Below are positions 26,076 to 35,700 of a stretch of DNA of 48,667 nucleotides, in pieces. The notes below the pieces were generated by a model. The model was given only the letters and a program-made list of their open reading frames with translations, ran no database searches and had not been told where the DNA came from. A program made the translations under genes and the position numbers. Source of the DNA: an uncultured Porphyromonadaceae bacterium (GTDB lineage Bacteria; Bacteroidota; Bacteroidia; Bacteroidales; Muribaculaceae); contig UQKE01000011.1 in NCBI GenBank assembly GCA_900541555.1, positions 1-48,667 of the forward strand. Direction: 5' to 3'. How positions within the stretch are numbered: position 1 is the stretch's first letter; every line of letters starts with the position of its first letter.

Positions 26076-26167
26076 AATATTTCTTTTTTAGTTTCTTTTT
26101 TCCATTTCAAAAACGCCTCCGGCCGCCCGATCGAACGCAGGGAGACGGTTCACCCGTTTGGGCAGTG

Positions 26168-26175
26168 CAAAGGTA
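26168..26175 (-). promoter_or_regulatory. -7 element of gpmI
   Basis: TACCTTTG on the minus strand, 92 bases before the ATG. No TTTG is found at the right distance upstream. Confidence 0.5.
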
Positions 26176-26272
26176 GCCATAATTTGCTATCTTTCGATTT
26201 AACAAAAACAAAAACCGCAACCGAAAAGTTCAACCGCCATCCCGCCTGCTCTGCATGCCCAATATCCAAAAC

Positions 26273-26312
26273 AAAAAAATCGACGGGGCAGCCAAATACC
26301 GCTCCGTCGATT
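26273..26312 (-). terminator. Rho-independent terminator of the Big_2 surface-protein gene
   Basis: Perfect 9-bp stem AATCGACGG/CCGTCGATT (26278-26286 with 26304-26312) followed on the minus strand by TTTTTTTG (about 26272-26279). It lies 30 bases after the stop codon. Confidence 0.85.
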
Positions 26313-26341
26313 CAAGCGCCAATATTTTTCAAACAGCAAAA

Positions 26342-29300
26342 CTATGGAACAAACACTTTGTAAGTTTCCGTTCTAACTGTCACAAGATAATAAATATTGG
26401 AATACACGTTTACGGCATTATCCGTGCCTCGGTACACGAGACGGCCTTCCAACGTATGCACAGTGACGACATCGTCATCTTCCTTTCCGGTTACATAGAT
26501 ACGATCGTCCTTGACAAACACGCTTATGCCATCGGCACTCACGCCATAAACCCCGCCTTCCGGATCAATCACCGTCACTTGGCACGAAGCCGACAAGTTG
26601 CTGCCATCGTTGGTCGTGGCTACCACTTCAGCTTCACCATCTCCCACGGCAACAATATTGCCACCATCATCGACAGCTACAACATATTCGTCGCTGCTTG
26701 TCCACGTCACGCTCTTGTCAGTGGCATTATGAGGCAATACGGTCACTTCCAAATGGCTAGTCTCGCCTTTCTTCATTAGCAACGTTTCCTCGTTCAGCTT
26801 AATTGAAGTAGCCATTATTGGCTCAACTGTCACATGGCAATTGGCTGCCACGCCGCTGCCGTCGTTTGCCGCTGCCGTTATATAGACATCGCCAAATCCC
26901 ACAGCTGTTACCAAGCCATTATTATCGACAGTCGCGACGCTCTCATCGCTGCTCGTCCATGCCACACTCTTATTCGTTGCATCAGAGGGCGATACAGTCG
27001 CTTCCAATTGGTAAGTGTCGTCAAGTTTCAATTCCAAATCTGACATATTGAGCGCTATCGATTCCACCATTGTAGGAACGACCGTCACATCACAATGTGC
27101 GCCTGTGCCAGAACCATCAAAATTATATGCGGTTACTGTTATTTCTGCTTGACCGACTCCTCTGGCAGTTACCAAACCATTATCGTCTACGACTGCAACT
27201 CTCTCATCGCTGCTCGTCCACACAATGTGGCTATACTCAGCGTCGTCAGGCACAACCTCCACTTCCAACAATGCGCTTTCGTTCACCTTCATAGTCATCT
27301 CATAAGTATTCAAGTTGAGATATCTTACTCCTTTTGGTGTTACAACAATGTAGCAAGTAGCCGACAACCCGCTGCCATCATTGGTAGTGGCCGTTATTAC
27401 AGCTTCTCCGATTCCGATTGCCGACACTCTGCCGGTTGCATCAACTGTTGCAACATCTGCATTGTTGCTGCTCCATGTCACACTAATATCGTCGGCATCC
27501 CGTGGCTCTACAATCGCCTTCAGTCGCCACGAAGTTCCTTGTACAAGCGACATAATAGTATCATTTAGCGAAAGAGATTCCACTAAATTCGGAGCAACAG
27601 ACACATTGCATGTCGCAGAATTTCCGGATCCATCAGCAGCCGTGGCTGTAATATTTGCTTCGCCTACGGACAGTGCCGTCACCAAGCCATTATCGTCCAC
27701 TTTTGCCACCATCGGATTGTCGCTACTCCACGTCACGCCTCGATCGTCTGCGACTTCCGGCAATACCGTTGCTTGCAATTGATAGGTTCGAGTGCGTTTC
27801 AGTACCAATTTATTTTCATTTAACGATACCGATTCCGCCAACTTCGGCGAAACAGTGAAAGTGCAAGATGCCGACAATTTCGTGCCGTCGTTGGTCGTAG
27901 CCGTGATTGTGGTTTTTCCTACGCCTACGGCTGTAACCAACCCTTCCGAGTTGACCGTTGCCACCTTTTCATCAGCGCTATGCCACGTCACGGTTCGGTC
28001 GTCGACAGTTTCCGGCGATACTATCGCTGTCAATTGAGCTATTTCGGTCCTCTCCAACGCCAATTCCGTTTTATTCAACGAAATTTCTTCCGCCAACTTC
28101 GGTGAAACAGTGACAGTGCAAAATGCCGACAATTTCGTGCCGTCGTTGGTCGTAGCCGTGATTGTGGCCTTGCCAACGCCTACGGCTGTAACCAAACCTT
28201 CCGAGCTGACTGTCGCGATTGCTTCATCATCGCTATGCCACGTCACAGTGCGCTCGTCGACAGTTTCCGGCGATACTATCGCTGTCAATTGTGCTGTTTT
28301 GGTTCTCTCCAATGCCAATTCCGTTTTATTCAACGAAATTTCTTCCGCCAACTTCGGTGAGACAGTGACAGTGCAAGATACCGATAATTTCGTGCCATCG
28401 TTGGTCGTAGCCGTTATTGTGGTTTTTCCTACGCCTACGGCTGTAACCAATCCTTCCGAGTTGACCGTTGCCACCTTTTCATCGCCGCTATGCCACGTCA
28501 CGGTTCGATCGTCAACAGTCTCCGGCGACACTATCGCTGTCAGTTGCGCAGTTTCGGTTCTCTCCAATGCCAATTCTGTTTTGTTCAGCGAAATTTCTTC
28601 CGCCAACTTCGGTGTCACCTTCACTGCGCATGTCGCCATTTTTTTAGAGCTGTCATTAGCCGTTGCCGTGACAGTTGCTGTGCCGGCTTTCAAGGCCTTC
28701 ACCCAACCGTCGGCACTCACGACTACGATTTCCTCGTCGCTGCTTGTCCATGTCACAGTCCGATCATCGGCAGTTTCCGGAAGCACAGTGGCAACCAATT
28801 GCACGGAATCGGTCTTTTCAATAGTAAGTTCTTTTTTATTCAACGATATAGATTCCGTCAATATCGGTGTCACCGTCACTTTGCACGTTGCCAACATGCC
28901 GGAATCGTCAGTGGCTGTTGCCGTAATCGTGGCTTCGCCGACGCCAATCGCCACCACCTTGCCATTGACATCAACCGTTGCAATCTTTTCGGCACTACTT
29001 GTCCACTTGACACGCTGATTCCTTGCGTCCTCCGGCATCACAGTAACGGCAAGTTGCAGTATTTCTCCACGTGTCAATTCCGCTTCCACTTTGTCCAATG
29101 TGATTTCCGATACCGGGATGTCGAATGCCGACAAATAAGGATATGAAAAGCCTTCATCGATTTTCCATGCATTGGTGAAATTCCAACCCAATGCCACATA
29201 GGCGGCTTTCTGCATCAATTCGGATGATGTTTTGGCTGTACCATTCACAGAATCGTCGTAGATGATTTGCGGCACGTTGTTTACGGAAACCACCATGCTC

Positions 29301-31756
29301 TTCACCGCATAATTGTCAGTCACGCTCGGAGAAGATGCTCCGGAAGCGAATCCGCCCAATATTCTCAAAGCTCTCGTCTCTCCGCTTAATGTGGAATTTG
29401 CAGCCACGCATCCTCGCAAATAAGCATTGGTCCCACTGTTATAACCGCATATTCCGGCTACCGAATAGCCCGACACACTTCCATCGGAATAGCAATATTC
29501 CACTGTGCTCTCATTATATCCGACGATGCCCGCACCATAAGCATTGCTTCCGGATGCCGCAATCTCAGCGCTGCTGTAGCAATCGTTCACTTTTCCTTCG
29601 GTATTCCACCCGACAATGCCACCCACCTTTGCTCCAGCGGTAGACGTCTCCACAAATCCGTCAGTATAGCACTGCTCTACGGTTCCTTTATTCTGTCCGG
29701 CAATGCCTCCCGTGGCAGATCCGCCGGAGACTGTTCCGCTCTTCTTGCAGCCGGTTATCATGCCTTCGTTAATTCCGGCAATACCTCCTACTTGTTCAAC
29801 ACCTTGTACGTTGCCTTCCACAGAACAATTGGTTATCGTTCCGTAATTGCGAGCAACGATACCGCCCGTTTCGGCGCTTCCCTGCACCTTAGCGTCTTCC
29901 GCGACAATCACTTTCAGATCTTTGATTTCGCATCCGGATGCCAACGTATAGAACAATCCGGCCAAATTTGCAGTGTTGCATTGCAAGCCGCTGATGGCAT
30001 GTCCCTGCCCGTCGAAACTGCCGCTTAAAACCACCGGTGCCCATCCGTTTGTGGCGATATAGTTCGTCAGATCGATATCGGCAGTCAGCTTGTAATAGCA
30101 TTCTTCATCGGCAAGATCGGAAATGGCTTGCAAATCGTCGGCAGTCTCTATCAAGTACGGATCTGTTTCCGTGCCGCTCCCCGTCAATAAAATTGGAGAA
30201 GTACATACCACGTAGGACGGAGCTTTTCCTTCCGCTTGCACCCACATTTCCACGACATCGGCTGCCTCCAACGGTTCGTCGAGATCAAGGCTCCAATTGT
30301 TTCCGTTCGACTGTACCTCATATCGCCTATCGCCGATTCTCACCGTGACGATGCCCGCCTCCGTGCATTGTCCCGCCAAGCGTGTGTCGCCCTTTTTCAG
30401 TGTTTGCACGAAATACGGCGGCGCCGTTTGCCATTGGAAATACGGGAAACTCTCCGTCTCGTTGATCTTCCACGTGTTGGCGAAATCCCAACCAATACCC
30501 TCGTAAGTGGCTTGCAATTTGAGCGTCGACAATCCCGTGTTTGTCCCATTCTCAGGAGAGTCATTCGGAATCGGCTGTTTCTTTCCGTTCAACATCATAG
30601 TAGCCAGATTCCACGCCAAGTTATTGCTTCCGTTGCCCACTCGACTTACAGCTAAGGTCCCCACCAATCTATTGTTAATAGCCACGCTATTAGAGGCATT
30701 TAAGCCTAAGCCTACGACAGTGCCACCCGACATCGTATGAAATTGGGCATAACTATGAGTAACAGGATGAGAACCTGCTGTAATTCCACCGACATTACTG
30801 GTTGTCCCCTGTATGATTCCTGTTGCATAGCAATCATTTACTGGATAAGATGTATAATTATCTCCAAATATAATGCCACCAACAGAATTCCCCTCTGAAA
30901 CAACAATGTGAGAATAACATTCATTAGATTTAACGAAAGTGCTCGGATTGCCAATAATTCCTCCTATTCTATAGCCACCTTCAATTGTGCATAGAGAATA
31001 ACACTCATTAATAGTAAAAACATCGTCAGTATCCATATCTGTAAGAGCTACTATACCTCCTATATTTTCCCCTGACGCTTTTATAATACAGTCTGTCCCA
31101 CAATTCGATATGTTAATATTAGTATAATAGTCACTATAACCATAAACATGCCCTAATATTCCACCTATAGTATTTTTGCCCATAATAACACCTTGGAAAT
31201 AACACTTCTCTATTGCTGTTTCAGAACCTTTATTATATGTGATAGCTTCACTTATTATTCCACCCATGCCTTCATTACCTATAATAGTGCCTTGAACAGA
31301 ACAATTTTCAATCATAAAACCACTTCTAATAATTCCTGCAATACCACCAACATGGTTTCTCCCATTAATTTTTACATTAATTAAATGCAAATTTGTTATA
31401 CTACTATTTTCAGAAGTAATATATCCAAACAGCCCAACATTATTGGTATTCGGACGGTTTATCCACATATTGGAAATAGTGTAGCCGTTTCCGTCAAAGT
31501 TAACTCGTGCATTCATCGGCTGCCATCCCTCCACGGGATTGTTTTCGGCAATCCAATCGGCCATGTCAAGGTCGGTTTCCAATGAAAAATACTCGCCATC
31601 ATGGAAATTCCGCACTTGATTGAGCTGATCCATATTGTAGATGCGATAAGGATCGTCCGCTGTGCCGCTGCCGGTGCCGCTAAACTGCGCCGACAGGCTG
31701 AAAGCCACGCTGCAAAACAGCAACGTGACAATCAATTTTCTTACACCCCGTCTCAT
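26342..31756 (-). CDS. Giant surface protein with GLUG-type repeats and ten Big_2 domains
   Basis: Predicted cell-surface protein of 1804 residues. A signal peptide ends SLSAQ (about 24). Two modules follow that each open with a GSGTxxDPY box (near 27 and 525); their bodies hold GLUG-like repeats such as VGGIAGIN and a probable parallel beta-helix. Ten bacterial immunoglobulin-like group 2 (Big_2) domains fill about 879-1730, with repeated VTWTSSDE and GLVTAVGVG strands. Domains 3-5 are near-identical. The last 70 residues (VYGVSADG... KVFVP) resemble a type IX-like sorting tail. An in-frame ATG at 31798 exists, but ATG 31756 gives the signal peptide and overlaps the upstream gene's stop by four bases. 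Role in adhesion is inferred from the architecture. Confidence 0.88.
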   Translation of the reverse strand: MRRGVRKLIVTLLFCSVAFSLSAQFSGTGSGTADDPYRIYNMDQLNQVRNFHDGEYFSLETDLDMADWIAENNPVEGWQPMNARVNFDGNGYTISNMWINRPNTNNVGLFGYITSENSSITNLHLINVKINGRNHVGGIAGIIRSGFMIENCSVQGTIIGNEGMGGIISEAITYNKGSETAIEKCYFQGVIMGKNTIGGILGHVYGYSDYYTNINISNCGTDCIIKASGENIGGIVALTDMDTDDVFTINECYSLCTIEGGYRIGGIIGNPSTFVKSNECYSHIVVSEGNSVGGIIFGDNYTSYPVNDCYATGIIQGTTSNVGGITAGSHPVTHSYAQFHTMSGGTVVGLGLNASNSVAINNRLVGTLAVSRVGNGSNNLAWNLATMMLNGKKQPIPNDSPENGTNTGLSTLKLQATYEGIGWDFANTWKINETESFPYFQWQTAPPYFVQTLKKGDTRLAGQCTEAGIVTVRIGDRRYEVQSNGNNWSLDLDEPLEAADVVEMWVQAEGKAPSYVVCTSPILLTGSGTETDPYLIETADDLQAISDLADEECYYKLTADIDLTNYIATNGWAPVVLSGSFDGQGHAISGLQCNTANLAGLFYTLASGCEIKDLKVIVAEDAKVQGSAETGGIVARNYGTITNCSVEGNVQGVEQVGGIAGINEGMITGCKKSGTVSGGSATGGIAGQNKGTVEQCYTDGFVETSTAGAKVGGIVGWNTEGKVNDCYSSAEIAASGSNAYGAGIVGYNESTVEYCYSDGSVSGYSVAGICGYNSGTNAYLRGCVAANSTLSGETRALRILGGFASGASSPSVTDNYAVKSMVVSVNNVPQIIYDDSVNGTAKTSSELMQKAAYVALGWNFTNAWKIDEGFSYPYLSAFDIPVSEITLDKVEAELTRGEILQLAVTVMPEDARNQRVKWTSSAEKIATVDVNGKVVAIGVGEATITATATDDSGMLATCKVTVTPILTESISLNKKELTIEKTDSVQLVATVLPETADDRTVTWTSSDEEIVVVSADGWVKALKAGTATVTATANDSSKKMATCAVKVTPKLAEEISLNKTELALERTETAQLTAIVSPETVDDRTVTWHSGDEKVATVNSEGLVTAVGVGKTTITATTNDGTKLSVSCTVTVSPKLAEEISLNKTELALERTKTAQLTAIVSPETVDERTVTWHSDDEAIATVSSEGLVTAVGVGKATITATTNDGTKLSAFCTVTVSPKLAEEISLNKTELALERTEIAQLTAIVSPETVDDRTVTWHSADEKVATVNSEGLVTAVGVGKTTITATTNDGTKLSASCTFTVSPKLAESVSLNENKLVLKRTRTYQLQATVLPEVADDRGVTWSSDNPMVAKVDDNGLVTALSVGEANITATAADGSGNSATCNVSVAPNLVESLSLNDTIMSLVQGTSWRLKAIVEPRDADDISVTWSSNNADVATVDATGRVSAIGIGEAVITATTNDGSGLSATCYIVVTPKGVRYLNLNTYEMTMKVNESALLEVEVVPDDAEYSHIVWTSSDERVAVVDDNGLVTARGVGQAEITVTAYNFDGSGTGAHCDVTVVPTMVESIALNMSDLELKLDDTYQLEATVSPSDATNKSVAWTSSDESVATVDNNGLVTAVGFGDVYITAAANDGSGVAANCHVTVEPIMATSIKLNEETLLMKKGETSHLEVTVLPHNATDKSVTWTSSDEYVVAVDDGGNIVAVGDGEAEVVATTNDGSNLSASCQVTVIDPEGGVYGVSADGISVFVKDDRIYVTGKEDDDVVTVHTLEGRLVYRGTDNAVNVYSNIYYLVTVRTETYKVFVP
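27838..28602 (-). repeat. Three tandem 255-bp repeats encoding near-identical Big_2 domains
   Basis: The units are 27838-28092, 28093-28347 and 28348-28602, each exactly 255 bp (85 codons). Their proteins differ at only a few positions (for example WHSGDEK, WHSDDEA, WHSADEK). Recent expansion or gene conversion is likely, and copy number may vary between strains or collapse in assembly. Confidence 0.9.
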
Positions 31757-32265
31757 TGCAGCAATCGTTGAATCAATTCCACCAAATGCAGTGCGCATTC
31801 ATCGTTTAAGATAGTTCCGTTTGCCGTCACCATCATAGGGAGAAGATCCGAAGTTTTCCCTTGATAAACCGATGTCATTACAAGTTCATACCCATAAGTC
31901 GTGACAAAATTTTTCACCACATCGATGGTACTTCCCTGCGTGTGGCATGCCAAAAGGATTACATCCAACTGTATCGTTGCGTTGCTGGTGATAATGTTCA
32001 ACGCTGCCAACACCTTAGCTCCATCATCGCCTTCGCTGATAAAAGCAACTATTTTTTGCACACCATCGATTACAACTACCACAACACAAAGCACCTTGCC
32101 GGCTCGCGGACCGGCAATTATTTTTCCTGAATAATCATACCATGTCACACTGACAATTTGAATATTCTCTCGCTTGCATTTGCTGATAAATGCAGTTGCC
32201 GCTCTCACAATCGTATGGGTTTTTCCATGATTGCCGGAAGCCGAAAGAGCAATTATACTTCCCAT
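31753..32265 (-). CDS. Small P-loop protein, likely ATP-binding
   Basis: Protein of 170 residues beginning MGSIIALSASGNHGKTHTIV, where A9-SGNH-GKT is a Walker A-like P-loop with alanine replacing the first glycine. A hydrophobic strand with acidic residue follows (VVVVVIDGV), then ISEGDDGAKVLAAL, and LDVILLACHTQGSTIDVVKNF resembles a Walker B strand with a following sensor. No signal or membrane segment is present, so it is cytosolic. I do not recognise a named family; similar small P-loop proteins occur in Bacteroidales. Its frame extends upstream to 32505, but the P-loop normally starts such proteins, so ATG 32265 is chosen. Its stop overlaps the start of the giant surface-protein gene. Confidence 0.6.
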   Translation of the reverse strand: MGSIIALSASGNHGKTHTIVRAATAFISKCKRENIQIVSVTWYDYSGKIIAGPRAGKVLCVVVVVIDGVQKIVAFISEGDDGAKVLAALNIITSNATIQLDVILLACHTQGSTIDVVKNFVTTYGYELVMTSVYQGKTSDLLPMMVTANGTILNDECALHLVELIQRLLQ

Positions 32266-32652
32266 AATAACACTTTTTTTGTTGCCTGCAGACTCCCGAA
32301 CGGCAATAACAAACAATTTTGAAACGCCTACAAACAAAAAGAGCGCGGGAATCTGTACTTGTCGCTCGTCCCACGCATAGAGGCCTTCGCATTGCCCGAC
32401 ACAGTATGAACGAGCAACGCAGAAGCCCACGCCGATATGTATGCCAAAACAACAGGCTCCCTTTCTCGGAAACGCCTGTGGCAATATATACATATCCCGT
32501 AGCATCTACCGTTGCTTTGATTCCGACTGTGTCCTTAGAAAGTTGCGAAGTTTCTATGCGTCAGAACGCAAAGCGTCTAAGTAAACGCCTTTCCGTATGT
32601 AGTCCCGCCCGCCCGACATGCCCCCTCCACGAGGAAGCATCGGCGTGGCAAG
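32266..32652 (-). other. Leader of about 390 nt upstream of the P-loop gene, possible gene remnant
   Basis: Transcription from the promoter at 32659-32689 would cross this stretch before reaching ATG 32265. It contains a 28-codon frame from ATG 32639 (MLPRGGGMSGGRDYIRKGVY...) ending at 32553. A second frame from about 32560 reads DTVGIKATVDATGYVYIATG. A third, continuous with the P-loop gene, reads CEGLYAWDERQVQIP. No single frame is open throughout, so this is either a decayed or frameshifted gene or a conserved untranslated leader. Small hairpins occur, such as TGCGT/ACGCA near 32559-32572. The plus strand between 32690 and 32831 holds no gene and only a weak promoter candidate for hppA (TAATTTTA, 32786-32793). 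Confidence 0.4.
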
Positions 32653-32658
32653 ATGCCG

Positions 32659-32689
32659 CAAATATATACATATTTAATTAATTTACAAA
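32659..32689 (-). promoter_or_regulatory. Promoter of the P-loop / Big_2 protein unit
   Basis: On the minus strand: TTTG (32686-32689), 19-nt spacer, TATATTTG (32659-32666), an exact consensus. The first downstream gene starts about 390 bases later. Confidence 0.75.
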
Positions 32690-32831
32690 ATAATAAACCT
32701 TTATTTTTATTTTTCATGAGCGATTGGCGGAGCTTCGTTAAGAGTTTTTATAAAAATTAAACTTTCACGTTTCGCCGCATCGCATTAATTTTACAACGTT
32801 TTTACAAACCTCATAAGATTATCACGTTTTT

Positions 32832-35018
32832 ATGAAAACACCCCTGTTCTGGATTGTTCCCGGCGCCGCAGTTCTTGCGCTCGCCCTTGCTTGGTATTTC
32901 TACCGCGAAATGAAAAAAGAAGACGAAGGCACGCCCACAATGCGCAAAATCGCTTTGCACGTGCGGCAGGGTGCCATGTCCTATCTCCGCCAACAATACA
33001 AAGTGGTCGGAATCGTATTTGCCTGCTTGGTAGTCGTGTTCGCCATCATGGCGTTCGGCTTCGACTTGCAAAACCACTGGGTTCCGGTGGCCTTCCTGAC
33101 CGGCGGATTTTTCTCCGGCCTTGCCGGATTCATCGGCATGAAAACAGCCACCTACGCCTCAGCGCGCACAGCCCATGCAGCTTCCCGCTCGCTGAACCGT
33201 GGGTTGCGCATCGCATTCCGCAGCGGCGCAGTCATGGGACTCATCGTCGTCGGATTGGGATTACTCGACATATCCTTGTGGTTCCTCATCCTTGACCACT
33301 TCATCGAAGCAGAATCTTCGACAGCCAAACTCACCATCATCACCACGACGATGCTCACATTCGGCATGGGCGCCTCGACGCAAGCATTGTTTGCCCGCGT
33401 CGGAGGCGGAATCTACACCAAAGCCGCCGACATGGGTGCCGACCTTGTCGGAAAAGTGGAAGCCGGCATACCGGAAGACGACCCGCGCAATCCGGCCACG
33501 ATTGCCGACAACGTGGGCGACAATGTGGGCGACGTGGCCGGCATGGGTGCCGACCTCTACGAGTCGTATTGCGGCTCCATTCTCGCCACTTCGGCTCTGG
33601 GAGCAGCGGCATTTGTGAGCGCCGACGACGCGCAATTCAAAGCCGTCATTGCCCCGATGCTCATCGCTGCTGTCGGCATCATCCTGTCGATTCTCGGCAT
33701 ATTCGCAGTGCGGACGAAAGAAAACGCGAGCATGAAAACGCTGTTGCGCTCGCTTTCGCTCGGCACGAACCTCAGTTCCGTGCTCATTGCCGGCGCTTCT
33801 TTCCTCATCCTTTGGTTGCTCGGCATGCCCAATTGGCTGAACATCGCCATTGCAGTCGTTGTCGGCTTGGTGGTGGGCGTCGTCATCGGGCAAGCCACTG
33901 AATATTTCACATCGCAATCCTACCGCCCCACGCGGAGGCTTGCCGAAAGCGGAAAAACGGGATCGGCCACAGTCATTACCTCCGGAATCGGGTTGGGCAT
34001 GATTTCCACGACCATTCCGGTGCTGGCAGTCGTGGCCGGCATCATTCTCTCCTATTGGTTTGGCGCGGGCTTTAACTTTGCCAATGTGAGCCAAGGACTT
34101 TACGGCATCAGCATCGCCGCCGTCGGCATGTTGTCGTCGCTCGGCATCACGCTTGCCACCGATGCCTACGGACCGATTGCCGACAATGCGGGCGGCAACG
34201 CCGAAATGAGCGGATTGGGCAAGGAAGTGCGCCGACGCACCGACGCACTCGACTCGCTCGGCAACACCACCGCCGCCACCGGCAAAGGATTTGCCATCGG
34301 CTCTGCGGCGCTTACGGGATTGGCCTTGCTGGCATCGTACATCGAAGAAATACGCATCGGGCTCGACCGACTTGGCACAAAGGTGATTGAAGTCGGAGAA
34401 GGAATCCCAATTGCGAAAGCATCGTTCACCGACTTCATGACCTACTACGACGTGACTCTGATGAACCCGAAAGTGCTGTCGGGCATATTCATCGGCAGCA
34501 TGATGGCTTTCCTTTTCTGCGGATTGACGATGAATGCCGTAGGGCGCGTGGCATCGCAAATGGTAGAGGAAGTGCGCCGGCAATTCCGCGAGATAAAAGG
34601 CATCATGGACGGAAAAACCGACCCCGACTACGCTCGATGCGTCCAAATTTCCACACGCGGCGCGCAACGCGAAATGGTATTCCCGTCGCTGCTCGCCATC
34701 ATCGCTCCGGTGGCCGTCGGCTTGATTTTCGGCGTTGCAGGCGTCATCGGGCTGCTTATCGGCGGCTTGGCTTCGGGATTTGTGCTTGCAGTGTTCATGG
34801 CCAACGCCGGAGGCGCATGGGACAATGCCAAGAAATACGTTGAAGAAGGCAACTTCGGCGGAAAAGGCGGCGACGTGCACAAAGCCACCGTCGTGGGCGA
34901 CACTGTGGGCGACCCGTTCAAAGACACATCGGGACCGAGCCTCAATATCCTCATCAAATTGATGAGCATGGTGGCTATCGTCATGGCAGGGCTCACCGTA
35001 TCTTGGAGTTTATTCTAA
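32832..35018 (+). CDS. hppA: Membrane-bound ion-pumping pyrophosphatase
   Basis: Hydrolyses pyrophosphate and pumps sodium ions or protons across the inner membrane. It has 728 residues and about 16 membrane helices. The pyrophosphate-binding loops are intact: [18 protein letters not shown] followed by [21 protein letters not shown], and [19 protein letters not shown]. The potassium-site motif reads [12 protein letters not shown], with Ala where potassium-independent pumps have Lys, so the enzyme is expected to be potassium-dependent. In Bacteroidales such pumps are often sodium-translocating, but the ion cannot be fixed by eye. The nitroreductase gene follows after 25 bases. Confidence 0.96.
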   Translation: MKTPLFWIVPGAAVLALALAWYFYREMKKEDEGTPTMRKIALHVRQGAMSYLRQQYKVVGIVFACLVVVFAIMAFGFDLQNHWVPVAFLTGGFFSGLAGFIGMKTATYASARTAHAASRSLNRGLRIAFRSGAVMGLIVVGLGLLDISLWFLILDHFIEAESSTAKLTIITTTMLTFGMGASTQALFARVGGGIYTKAADMGADLVGKVEAGIPEDDPRNPATIADNVGDNVGDVAGMGADLYESYCGSILATSALGAAAFVSADDAQFKAVIAPMLIAAVGIILSILGIFAVRTKENASMKTLLRSLSLGTNLSSVLIAGASFLILWLLGMPNWLNIAIAVVVGLVVGVVIGQATEYFTSQSYRPTRRLAESGKTGSATVITSGIGLGMISTTIPVLAVVAGIILSYWFGAGFNFANVSQGLYGISIAAVGMLSSLGITLATDAYGPIADNAGGNAEMSGLGKEVRRRTDALDSLGNTTAATGKGFAIGSAALTGLALLASYIEEIRIGLDRLGTKVIEVGEGIPIAKASFTDFMTYYDVTLMNPKVLSGIFIGSMMAFLFCGLTMNAVGRVASQMVEEVRRQFREIKGIMDGKTDPDYARCVQISTRGAQREMVFPSLLAIIAPVAVGLIFGVAGVIGLLIGGLASGFVLAVFMANAGGAWDNAKKYVEEGNFGGKGGDVHKATVVGDTVGDPFKDTSGPSLNILIKLMSMVAIVMAGLTVSWSLF

Positions 35019-35043
35019 TCATTGACTTTTCGACAAAACAATC

Positions 35044-35682
35044 ATGAAAAAAACTGCGAAAATAGCAACTTGCATCATCGGCGCAATTGCCATTGCAGCC
35101 GTTTCGGTCGGCATAACCTATAAAATTGCCGCTTCGCCGGATTCCGCCGGAAAAAGCGATGCGCTCGACGTCATCCTGACGCGCACCAGCATCCGCGACT
35201 ACCAACAAGGCAAGCCCATCGAATCCGGAAAAATCGACACATTGCTGCGAGCCGGAATGGCAGCTCCGACAGCCGTCAACAAACAGCCGTGGAGCTTCAT
35301 TGTGGTCGATCGACCGGAATTGCTGAAAGCCTTGGCCGACAGCCTGCCCAACGCCTCCATGACGGCGAAAGCGGCAGCGGCCATCGTCGTTTGCGGCGAC
35401 ATGACGAAAACTCTCGAAGGAGAAGCAGCCGAATTTTGGATTCAAGACACGTCGGCAGCCTCGGAAAATATCCTATTGGCCGCCCATGCCATGGGATTGG
35501 GCGCCGTGTGGACCGGCGTTTATCCCGACAAGGGACGCATCCGCATCATTTCGGAAACCTTGTCGCTTCCTTCGCATATCGTGCCGCTTTGCCTGATACC
35601 GGTGGGCTATCCCGCCAAAGCGCAAGAACCAAAAGACAAATGGAAACCGGAGAACGTCCACTATAATGGCTGGACGGACTAA
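35044..35682 (+). CDS. Nitroreductase-family flavoprotein with N-terminal membrane anchor
   Basis: FMN-dependent NAD(P)H oxidoreductase fold, 212 residues. Residues about 7-28 form a hydrophobic segment (CIIGAIAIAAVSVGITYKIA), suggesting a signal anchor with the domain outside the cytoplasm. The nitroreductase body starts at DVILTRTSIRDYQQGKPI, has the FMN-contacting APTAVNKQPWSFIVVD (about 77-92) and SAASENILLAAHAMGLGAVW (about 137-156), and ends with PVGYPAKAQEPKDKW. The physiological substrate is unknown; the electron donor on the periplasmic side would also need explanation. It lies between hppA and the dehydrogenase gene, close enough for co-transcription with both. Confidence 0.88.
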   Translation: MKKTAKIATCIIGAIAIAAVSVGITYKIAASPDSAGKSDALDVILTRTSIRDYQQGKPIESGKIDTLLRAGMAAPTAVNKQPWSFIVVDRPELLKALADSLPNASMTAKAAAAIVVCGDMTKTLEGEAAEFWIQDTSAASENILLAAHAMGLGAVWTGVYPDKGRIRIISETLSLPSHIVPLCLIPVGYPAKAQEPKDKWKPENVHYNGWTD

Positions 35683-35700
35683 ATCATTGCTTGACTGTCT

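Noticed and set aside
27838..28602. Regular repeats considered as a CRISPR array
   Set aside because: The repeats are 255 bp, coding, without spacers, and correspond to Big_2 protein domains.
32266..32505. N-terminal extension of the P-loop protein to 32505
   Set aside because: The P-loop normally lies at the very N-terminus of such proteins, and the extension has cysteine-rich sequence without a recognisable domain. It is kept as a leader or remnant instead.
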